A DNA stretch of 64,000 bases, from assembly GCA_903921725.1 (NCBI GenBank), contig CAIXRA010000037.1, positions 1-64,000 of the forward strand. The letters run 5' to 3'. A program made the position numbers and the translations under genes. The DNA is from an uncultured Lentisphaerota bacterium (GTDB taxonomy: Bacteria; Verrucomicrobiota; Lentisphaeria; Oligosphaerales; CAITYL01). Numbering within the stretch: position 1 is the stretch's first letter; the number at the start of each line of letters is the position of its first letter. Shown piece after piece: positions 44,336 through 51,175 of the stretch. Under the pieces are notes generated by a model, which did not search any database, had not been told where the DNA came from, and saw only the letters and a program-made list of their open reading frames with translations.

Positions 44336-46086
44336 GGGTTCTCCTCTCCGTTTGATTCCGGCTGCCGTTCCGGCCCGTTTCGTGAATCGCGCGGTCCGCG
44401 CGGCGGGCGCTCCCCGCCGGCACGCTGCTTCTCCTCCGCGCCGAGGGCGGAGTCCGGGCGGCAGTAGGAGATCTTGAGCTCCGCGCTGTCGAGGATCTTC
44501 CCCTTCATGGCGGCGAGCAGGACGTCGCGCGTAACCTCTTCAGGATCAAGGACCAAGGACAGCGGCTCCGACAGCGCATAGACGGTGCAGGCGTAGGTCT
44601 TGAGCCCCGGCCCTTTGGAGTGCGGCGGCGCGTAACCGATCCGGTTGTTGACGCTGTTTCCGCCCATTGTCCCGACACCCTTTGCATCCTTGGGCAGCCC
44701 CTGCGCCGCCGCCGGGATGTTGTAGAGGATCCAATACCACTTGACCTGGTCGGGCGCCATATGGTGCATGATGAGCGCATAGGCCTTCGTCCCGGCCGGG
44801 GCGCCCTTCCACTCCACCGGCGGCGAAATGCCCGCGCCGTCGCCGGTGAACTCAACCGGCAGCAGGCCGTCGGCCTTCAGCACGGAACTGGCCAGGCTGA
44901 AACTGCCCGAGCGCGGAGGCTTCGGCTCGTCCGCCACCGGCGCGCTCTGCGCCTGGGTCGCGCCGCCGCGTTCCACCTTCTGCACCGGCGTCGGCTTGAT
45001 GACCGGACGACTCTCGGCGGCGACCGGAAGCACGACCCGGAAGCCGAGGTGGTAGTACGGATGATCCGGGTCTTTCGGGCCGCGGAAGTAGGACGGGTTG
45101 CGGTTCGACACGCGGCCGTGCCCGTTCTCGCCGTTGTACCAGTTGCCGCCGCGCATGCCGCGGTACGCCTTGCCGTCCGGCATGAGGCTGCCGCTGGCGG
45201 GACCGGGCGGGTTTTTGGCCGGGCTGTAGGCGTAGTAGTCGCGGACGTACCAGTCGTTTATGAACTGCCAGACGTTGCCGGTCATGTCGTAGAGCCCGTA
45301 GCCGTTCGCGCCGTCCGCCGTCTGGTACGTCTCCTGCGCGCCCGGCCAGCCGAAGTCGGACTTGCGCTGCAGCTTGCCGTTGAAGAAGCCGACCGGGGTC
45401 GTCCACGGCTCCGGCCCGGCGCGGAACGGGTTCTTCGATTCGGGCCAGTTCGCCTGGGTGGCGTCCGCCTCGTCCCCGCACGGGAATTTACGGTAGGGGC
45501 TCTGCTGGCCGCCGCGCGCCGCATACTCCCACTCCGCCTCGGTCGGCAGGCGGAACCCGCTCTTGTTGAAGTCGCACTCCCAGGTGGCGGTGCTGTAGCA
45601 GGGCGGCAGCTTCTTCTGCGCGCCCAGCCAGTTGCAGTACGCCGCCGCGCCGAACCAGCGGATGCAGACAACCGGATGGTTCTCCTTCCCGTCCAGCACG
45701 GAGAACGCCTTGCCGTCCCAGCCGATCCGGCTGTACGGCGACATCCCACGGGTCTCGCAGAGCAGGTCGTTGCCGCCGGCGAGATGGACGCCGCCGTTGC
45801 GCACCTCGATCTGCCGCTGCGCCAGCGCCGAGTTCAGGAACGCGCAGAACTCCCGGTTTGTGACGTCGTAGACGCCCATGTAGAACGCGTCGAGCCGCAC
45901 CGTGTGCACCGGTGTCTCGTCGCCGCCGTGCTTCGGGTCCACGAACCCGTGATGGTCGCCCATCTCGAACGAACCCGCCGGAATCAGCGCGAATCCGGGC
46001 CGCTTTTCCTGCGCCATCGCCGGAATCGCCTGGCATGCCATCAGCCCCGTCCCCACCATCACCGCAACGCGTGTCCGCCATTTCAT
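44332..46086 (-). CDS. Exported formylglycine-generating-enzyme-like / PEBP (YbhB-type) fusion
   Basis: A 584-residue exported protein (signal MKWRTRVAVMVGTGLMACQA). Residues about 28-355 are an FGE/sulfatase-modifying-factor (SUMF1) domain: ALIPAGSFEMGD, HTVRLDAFYMGVYDVTNREF, FRLPTEAEWEYAARGG, YGLYDMTGNVWQFINDW, RGMRGGNWYNGENG and HLGFRVVLP. The two catalytic cysteines of true FGE, which follow the RGGSW block, are absent (RGGNWYNGENGHGRVSNRN), so oxidase activity is unlikely. Residues about 400-545 are a phosphatidylethanolamine-binding-protein domain (LPVEFTGDGAGISPPVEWKG, ALIMHHMAPDQ, WYWILYNIP, GYAPPHSKGPGLKTYACTVYAL). A charged disordered tail follows. The combination is uncommon. It overlaps ASST 2 by 4 bp. 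Confidence 0.9.
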   Translation of the reverse strand: MKWRTRVAVMVGTGLMACQAIPAMAQEKRPGFALIPAGSFEMGDHHGFVDPKHGGDETPVHTVRLDAFYMGVYDVTNREFCAFLNSALAQRQIEVRNGGVHLAGGNDLLCETRGMSPYSRIGWDGKAFSVLDGKENHPVVCIRWFGAAAYCNWLGAQKKLPPCYSTATWECDFNKSGFRLPTEAEWEYAARGGQQSPYRKFPCGDEADATQANWPESKNPFRAGPEPWTTPVGFFNGKLQRKSDFGWPGAQETYQTADGANGYGLYDMTGNVWQFINDWYVRDYYAYSPAKNPPGPASGSLMPDGKAYRGMRGGNWYNGENGHGRVSNRNPSYFRGPKDPDHPYYHLGFRVVLPVAAESRPVIKPTPVQKVERGGATQAQSAPVADEPKPPRSGSFSLASSVLKADGLLPVEFTGDGAGISPPVEWKGAPAGTKAYALIMHHMAPDQVKWYWILYNIPAAAQGLPKDAKGVGTMGGNSVNNRIGYAPPHSKGPGLKTYACTVYALSEPLSLVLDPEEVTRDVLLAAMKGKILDSAELKISYCRPDSALGAEEKQRAGGERPPRGPRDSRNGPERQPESNGEENP

Positions 46087-46339
46087 GCCTGGGTTTCCTT
46101 TCCTGCCGGCCGTCTGTCCACAAACGGACTAGACGCGCGCCTTATTGTGAGGCTGCCGTTTTATTGTTGAAGACAGCATACGCCCGCCTGGTTACAGGAC
46201 ACGTGCCGCCTTCATTAAAAAACGGAATGCGCCGCGGCATGCGGGGATGCGGCGGCGCACAGGCGTGAGACGGGAGGAAGACGCGGTGCGGAATCCGCCG
46301 CCATCGCGGCCACAGAAGAATCCGCGCCCGCCTTCAAAA
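46087..46339. other. Longest gap within the exported gene cluster
   Basis: 253 bp separate the second DUF1566 gene from the FGE-like/PEBP gene. A weak promoter-like pair on the minus strand (TTCAAC, 17 bp, ACAATA, about 46145-46175) may start a second transcript. No terminator was recognised. Confidence 0.3.
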
Positions 46340-47716
46340 TCAGGGGGATACCGCCTTCTTCACGGCGGAGGCGGGGGGCGCGCTATCGCGCACAAGGCGG
46401 ACGAAGTTGTTGATGCGGATGACGTCGCCCTGCGGGCCGTGGCCGTGCGGGAATTGCGAGGCGTCGCCGACCTTGGGATCGCTGCGCTGCGCGCCGGCGC
46501 CGTGGACGTCGCAGTAATGGTAGCTGGCTGAGCTGGGGCTTTGGCGAACCGAATTAGGCCCGCCTGATGGCGGACCGCCACGTTGAGCAGAGCCACCGCG
46601 GCCGGGACCAACACCCATTCCGGGCATTCCGGTCGGCCAGCCGGCGGCGCGGCCGAAAGCGACATACGCCGCATTGCCCCCCGCGAGGAGCGACGCATGC
46701 GTGGTACCGCTCCAGTAATACGCATAATCCGGCTTTTTGATCTCGTTGGCGATCGGGGTGCAGGTGAACAGCGGGTCGATGGCGGGCGACTGGCTGGTGT
46801 CCGGCGAACGCGTGTAGTCGACGAGGCTCTGCAGCTCCTTCACGCTGGGCAGGCGCCAATCGTTGCGGCCGAGGTACTTGTCCTTGTTTTTCTGCTGCAC
46901 CCACGCCAGCGCCTCCTCCCAGTTCATCCCCTTGCCGCTGTCGCCCTTCGTCCACATCAGGCCGGTGGCGCGGTCGGTGATGGTGCCGTCGCCGTTGTCC
47001 TTGAAGTCGTTCTGGCCGTACTTCGGGTTGCCGCGGACGCATTGCACAAAAAACGTCTTTTCCATGTTGCCGCTCGGCATTTGCAGGTCATAGCCCTTGA
47101 TCCGGCCGTCGGCGAAATTGACGCCGAAAAGCTTGTTGAATCCTTGGTACGACTTGCCGACGAACTTGGTGCTCGATGCATCCTGCGAATCAATCAAACG
47201 CTCACCGTTGGCCGTGTTGCCGTAGGCGAACTTGAAAAATCTCGTGTCAATGAACGGCTTCATTTTACTGGCATCCGTGCTGGGGCCGCTGGGATCAGAA
47301 CCGCTGAACATGATCAGCGAATAGAGCTCCTTGATCGTCGGCAGCCGCCAGTCGTCGAAACCGCCGAACGTGGCGGCGTTGAGCTTTGCGGGCAGCGCCT
47401 GCGCCTGGGCCAGCGTCAGCTTGTCCTTCCTCGTGATTTCGCCGTCGCCGTTGGTGTCGGGGCTGCGCTGCCAGGTCAGGCCGGTGACGTTGTCGCACAC
47501 GGTCAGGCCGTCGGTACCCAAGGTGTAGCTCGGGGCGTGCCCGGCAATCTGCGCGTCCTGGCCGTAAAACGGCTGCCCCGGCTTCGGCGGCTCGATCTCA
47601 CGGTGGTTGTCGTAGCACTTTGTTTGACCGGTACCGACGATGGGGTAACTCAACGGTGCGTCGGCGGCAAACGCCGACCCGGCGAGCAGGGTTGCGATGA
47701 TCAATATCCGGTTCAT
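46340..47716 (-). CDS. Exported DUF1566 (Lcl-like) protein, paralogue b
   Basis: A 458-residue exported protein (signal MNRILIIATLLAGSAFAA). It contains two DUF1566 repeats, each ending in the diagnostic DWRLP element: VCDNVTGLTWQRSP...FGGFDDWRLPTIKELYSLIM and DRATGLMWTKGDSGK...GRNDWRLPSVKELQSLVDY, followed by a shared C-terminal block (YYWSGTT, YVAFGRAAGW, DVHGAGAQRSD, GPQGDVIRINNFVRLVRD). A Gly/Arg-rich loop (GPGRGGSAQRGGPPSGG) sits before that block. These domains share the C-type-lectin-like fold of FGE-type proteins and are often surface-exposed; function unknown. Starts inside the sulfatase stop codon. Confidence 0.88.
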   Translation of the reverse strand: MNRILIIATLLAGSAFAADAPLSYPIVGTGQTKCYDNHREIEPPKPGQPFYGQDAQIAGHAPSYTLGTDGLTVCDNVTGLTWQRSPDTNGDGEITRKDKLTLAQAQALPAKLNAATFGGFDDWRLPTIKELYSLIMFSGSDPSGPSTDASKMKPFIDTRFFKFAYGNTANGERLIDSQDASSTKFVGKSYQGFNKLFGVNFADGRIKGYDLQMPSGNMEKTFFVQCVRGNPKYGQNDFKDNGDGTITDRATGLMWTKGDSGKGMNWEEALAWVQQKNKDKYLGRNDWRLPSVKELQSLVDYTRSPDTSQSPAIDPLFTCTPIANEIKKPDYAYYWSGTTHASLLAGGNAAYVAFGRAAGWPTGMPGMGVGPGRGGSAQRGGPPSGGPNSVRQSPSSASYHYCDVHGAGAQRSDPKVGDASQFPHGHGPQGDVIRINNFVRLVRDSAPPASAVKKAVSP

Positions 47717-49161
47717 GGAGCGGTTCCTTCTTGTTTTGTGGTTGCAGATGGTTTGGCGCCGGGGCGGCCGCCGGCCCTTCCCCCGGGTCTGCCTGAGCCA
47801 GCCCCAGCCCCGGGCGAGGGACGGGTGCGGACGGCCGGCAGTTCTTTCTTCACTCCGGCCAGCGTGGCTTCAAGCCGGCGGGCGACATCGGTGGAACGGA
47901 CGTACAGATCGGTGGTTTCGCGGGGATCGTCGGCAAGTTGGTAGAGCGACCGCTTGCCGTCGCTGGTTTCAATGAGCTTCCAGGTGCCGTCGAAGATGGC
48001 GAAATCGTTGCCGGAGCTGCCGACGATGATGAAGGGGCTGCGATCCTGCACCCGGCCGCCGCGCAGGGCGTCCCACTGGCTTTTCCCGTCGAGTTTCGCG
48101 GCGTCTTTCACCGGCACGCCGGCGGCGGTGCCCAGCGTGGGGTAAATATCCTGTGCCGCAATGGGTTGCTGACTGGCGGCGCCCTCCTTGAGCCGGCCAG
48201 GCCAGCGCAGCAGGCACGGCGTGTGGATTCCACCCTCGAAGATTGTGTCCTTGCCGCCGCGCAATGGCGCGTTGCTTCCGCATTGGCCGGCGCCGTTGTC
48301 GGAGAAAAATAGGACGATCGTGTTTTCGCGCAGCCCCTGTTTATCCAGCGCGTCGAGGATGCGGCCCACCGACGTGTCCAGTGCATCGACAACGGCCGCA
48401 TAGGTCGCCTGCTGGCCGGAGAGGTTCTTGTATTTGGCAAGGTATTCATCCGGTGCGCTCAGCGGGAAGTGCGGCGCATTGAAGGCCACCTCCAGGAAAA
48501 ATGGATGTTTCGCGTCGCGCTTCTCGATCGTCCGGATCGCCTCATCGGCGAACAGCGTGGTGGAATAGCCCTGTTCCTCGACGGGCTTGCCGTCGCGCTG
48601 CCAGTCCAGGGCGCCCCCGCGCAGTCCCGTATGCTTGAAGTAGTCCAGCTCCGCGCCCAGAAAACCGTAGAAATGGTCGAACCCGTTCTGCATCGGCGGG
48701 CTTTGGGCGCCGAGGTGCCACTTGCCGACAAGGGAGGTCTGGTACCCGGCGGCCTGAAACGTCCCGGGGAAGGTGGACAACCCTTCCGGAAGCGACTGGC
48801 GCGGCCCCATCACGTTTGCGATGCCAAACCGGCGCGGCATCTGCCCCGTGATAAGCGCGGCGCGCGTCGGGCTGCACACCGGGTGAACGTAGAACCGCTT
48901 GAGTTCCAGGCTTTCCTTGGCGAGGCGGTCGAGTCTCGGCGTGTGCAGGGTTCCGCCGTGGAAGCCGACGTCACCCCAGCCGAGGTCGTCCACGACCAGG
49001 ACGAGGATGTTCGGCGGCGTGCCGCTTTTGGCCGCCGGGGGGATGGCGGCCGCGTCTGGTGCGCCGTGCGCCAGGGAGACGGCGGAAAGCCCGGCCAGAG
49101 CGCCGGCCGCCGTGAGAATCCGGCGGCGTGCCATGGGTTGTTTTGCCGTGTCACTTTTCAT
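47713..49161 (-). CDS. Sulfatase (alkaline phosphatase superfamily), Tat-exported
   Basis: A 482-residue type I sulfatase. The N-terminus ARRRILTAAGALAGLSAVSL fits a twin-arginine signal. The catalytic fold shows NILVLVVDDLGWGDVGFHGG (calcium ligands), the maturation site CSPTR (Cys96, CxPxR, the formylglycine precursor), GKWHLG, DNGAGQCGSNAPLRGGK and a C-terminal subdomain. It should hydrolyse a sulfate ester, possibly of a sulfated polysaccharide; substrate unknown. The C-terminus is Gly/Arg/Pro-rich (PGAGAGSGRPGGRAGGRPGA). ATG at 49161 follows GGGGGA by 5 nt. The Cys needs an FGE or a radical-SAM maturase; the adjacent FGE-like protein lacks the catalytic cysteines, so maturation depends on a gene elsewhere. 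Confidence 0.94.
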   Translation of the reverse strand: MKSDTAKQPMARRRILTAAGALAGLSAVSLAHGAPDAAAIPPAAKSGTPPNILVLVVDDLGWGDVGFHGGTLHTPRLDRLAKESLELKRFYVHPVCSPTRAALITGQMPRRFGIANVMGPRQSLPEGLSTFPGTFQAAGYQTSLVGKWHLGAQSPPMQNGFDHFYGFLGAELDYFKHTGLRGGALDWQRDGKPVEEQGYSTTLFADEAIRTIEKRDAKHPFFLEVAFNAPHFPLSAPDEYLAKYKNLSGQQATYAAVVDALDTSVGRILDALDKQGLRENTIVLFFSDNGAGQCGSNAPLRGGKDTIFEGGIHTPCLLRWPGRLKEGAASQQPIAAQDIYPTLGTAAGVPVKDAAKLDGKSQWDALRGGRVQDRSPFIIVGSSGNDFAIFDGTWKLIETSDGKRSLYQLADDPRETTDLYVRSTDVARRLEATLAGVKKELPAVRTRPSPGAGAGSGRPGGRAGGRPGAKPSATTKQEGTAP

Positions 49162-49190
49162 GCGTTCCCCCGACCGTTCATGGTGAAAAA

Positions 49191-49412
49191 TCAGCCCCAC
49201 GCGACCAGCACGGGCACCCGCTTGTCGGGTGTGACGGCAATGGCCTGTTTCGGACAATAGATGCGGCAAAGATGGCAGATCTGGCAGTCGTCCGGATAGG
49301 TGATGGCCGCCTTACCGGTCGTGTCATTCATCCGCAGGACATCCATGGGGCATGCGGCCACACAGGCGCCGCAGCCGATGCATTTCCCGGTGTCGATGGA
49401 TTGGATGGACAT
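49191..49412 (-). CDS. Small 2[4Fe-4S] ferredoxin
   Basis: A 73-residue protein with two four-cysteine cluster motifs, CIGCGACVAACP and CQICHLCRIYCP, each spaced CxxCxxCxxxCP, separated by about 27 residues. There is no signal peptide, so it is cytoplasmic unlike its neighbours. AAAGGAGG lies 7 nt upstream of the ATG. It falls between a DUF1566 gene and the sulfatase. One possibility, inferred only from context, is electron supply to a radical-SAM sulfatase maturase (anSME) encoded elsewhere. Confidence 0.94.
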   Translation of the reverse strand: MSIQSIDTGKCIGCGACVAACPMDVLRMNDTTGKAAITYPDDCQICHLCRIYCPKQAIAVTPDKRVPVLVAWG

Positions 49413-49425
49413 GGCGCCGCCTCCT

Positions 49426-50865
49426 TTACGATTTTTTCGCCGAGATGAATTCCAGCTCGCCGGGGAAGCGGCCGCGATAGCGCTGTTCGTAGGGAATGCT
49501 CGCGCTGGGCTTCCAGTCGGCCGGGATCGCCTGCTTGACCGCCTGGGGTGCCGGAGCAGTTCCGCCTCCACGCACGAGGCGGACGAAATTGTAGATGCGG
49601 ACAACGTCCCCCTGCGGGCCGCGGCCATGCGGAAACATCGCGGGGTCACCGGCCTTTGAATCACTGCGCTGCGCGCCCGCGCCGTGGACGTCGACCAGCT
49701 GGTAGCCGCCGGAGGCGCCCGTCTTTGCAGCGCCGCTCCCGCGCACAGTGCCCAACCCCATCGCGCCCGGCGGTCCGCCGACCCGCGGCAGCATCCAACC
49801 CGTCGCACGGCCGAAGGCGACGTAGACGGCGGCGGTGCCCTGCCGGCTGGGAGGGCCGTCAAGGTGCGTGGTGCTGCTCCAGAAGAACGGATACTCGCCG
49901 TCGTCGAGCTTGGAGACAAGGAAGAGCGGCGAGATTGCCGGCGACTGTGTGGCGGCGGGCGCGCGGCTGTAGTCGACGATGCTCTGAAGTTCCTTGGCGT
50001 TGGGCAGCCGCCAGTCGCCGTGCCCCATATATTTTTCCGCGTTTTTGGCCTGGACCCACGCCAGCGCCTGCTGCCAGTCCAACCCCTTGCCGCTGTCCGC
50101 CTTGGACCAGGTGAGGCCGGTGGCATGGTCGGTGATGGTGCCGTCGCCGTTGTCCTTGAACTCATTCTGCCCGTACTTCGGGTTGCCGCGGACGTAGCGG
50201 GAGTACATCATGCCGCGTTTGCCGCTGGGGAATGCCTTGGGATATCCCTTGATGCGGCCGTCGGCGAAATTGACGCCGAAAACCGTGGTGTTGCCGCCCA
50301 TCGTCTTGCCGATGTACTCCGTGGCGGACCAGTCCTGGCAGTCGATGATGCGGACACCCTGGGACTCGTCGCCGTAGACGAAGTCGAAGAACTTGGCGTC
50401 GATGTACGGCTTGGAGCTGGCCACCGTGCCGACGCAGCCGCCATTGAAGTTGATGAGCGAGTACAGCTCCTTGATCGTCGGCATCCGCCAGTCGGTGAAG
50501 CCGCCCGCCTTGCACTTGGCCGCGCCGGCCACCGCGTCATCCCATGTCATCTTTTGACCGCGGGCCTTCACCCAGGCCAGCCCCGTGTTGAGGTCGCTCA
50601 CGGTGCCGTCGCCGTTGTCCTTGTACCGCGGCGCCGCCGCCGGATTCTGCGCATCCTGGCCGTAGAACGGCTGTCCCGGCTTCGGTAGTGAGATTTCGCC
50701 TTTGCTGTCGTAGCACTTGCTCTGCCCGGTGCCGATGATGGGATAGGTCGGCGCCCGCCCGGCGTCCGCGCCGGTTTTCCCGGCTGGCGTTGCCTCCGTG
50801 TAGGCTGCATGCGCGCAGAGTGCCATGCCCGCAATTGCAGCTCCGGCAAAAATCGTCCTGATCAT
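49426..50865 (-). CDS. Exported DUF1566 (Lcl-like) protein, paralogue a
   Basis: A 479-residue exported protein (signal MIRTIFAGAAIAGMALCAHA) closely related along its length to the DUF1566 gene at 46340-47716: YPIIGTGQSKCYDSKGEI, KPGQPFYGQDAQ, GGFTDWRMPTIKELYSLINF, FGVNFADGRIKGY, RGNPKYGQNEFKDNGDGTIT, GDWRLPNAKELQSIVDYSR and DVHGAGAQRSD. It differs by a longer C-terminus (PADWKPSASIPYEQRYRGRF). It is the first gene of the cluster; AGGGGG lies 7 nt before the ATG and the 310-bp region upstream contains a G13 run. A surface or periplasmic binding role is plausible, but no activity is known for the family. Confidence 0.88.
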   Translation of the reverse strand: MIRTIFAGAAIAGMALCAHAAYTEATPAGKTGADAGRAPTYPIIGTGQSKCYDSKGEISLPKPGQPFYGQDAQNPAAAPRYKDNGDGTVSDLNTGLAWVKARGQKMTWDDAVAGAAKCKAGGFTDWRMPTIKELYSLINFNGGCVGTVASSKPYIDAKFFDFVYGDESQGVRIIDCQDWSATEYIGKTMGGNTTVFGVNFADGRIKGYPKAFPSGKRGMMYSRYVRGNPKYGQNEFKDNGDGTITDHATGLTWSKADSGKGLDWQQALAWVQAKNAEKYMGHGDWRLPNAKELQSIVDYSRAPAATQSPAISPLFLVSKLDDGEYPFFWSSTTHLDGPPSRQGTAAVYVAFGRATGWMLPRVGGPPGAMGLGTVRGSGAAKTGASGGYQLVDVHGAGAQRSDSKAGDPAMFPHGRGPQGDVVRIYNFVRLVRGGGTAPAPQAVKQAIPADWKPSASIPYEQRYRGRFPGELEFISAKKS

Positions 50866-51175
50866 GTTTCGTCCCCCTGCCGTTTTCGCGCTATGGAAAC
50901 GTTCCCCGTCTTGCCGGGTATGGTGCTGTCAATGACGCAACGGTTACATCGGCGCCGCCGGAATTTATTCTCGCGCAGAGGCGCCGGGACGCGGGGGGGG
51001 GGGGGCGTGACCGAAAAATCACACAACCCGTCACAAAATTGGGCGGGGTGAAGGCGGGCGTACCCGGTGGCAGCATCATCCGCCTGCGCCATGTTCGCCA
51101 TATCCTCGGTCACGGCATGGCACTACTGGCCACGGTGTCGATTGGGTCCAGATGCCGCCCGGGCACGCCGTGCGG
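50866..51175. other. Upstream region of the exported cluster
   Basis: 310 bp between the UT/M23 gene and the first DUF1566 gene, both on the minus strand. It holds the G13 run at 50993-51005 and a TTGACA at about 50930 (minus strand) without a convincing -10. No ORF looks coding. Confidence 0.5.
50993..51005. repeat. Homopolymer run of 13 G
   Basis: An uninterrupted G13, about 130 bp upstream of the first gene of the exported cluster (C13 in the direction of transcription). A tract this long is prone to slippage and could alter expression if it lies in or near a promoter; sequencing error in length is also possible. Confidence 0.9.

Noticed and set aside
42599..44467. A 622-codon plus-strand frame opposite the ASST-like gene 2
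   Set aside because: Antisense shadow; the minus-strand product has a signal peptide and ASST-family blocks.
44332..49161. The FGE-like protein as the maturase of the adjacent sulfatase
   Set aside because: Catalytic cysteines expected after the RGGSW-type block are missing, so genuine FGE activity is unlikely.
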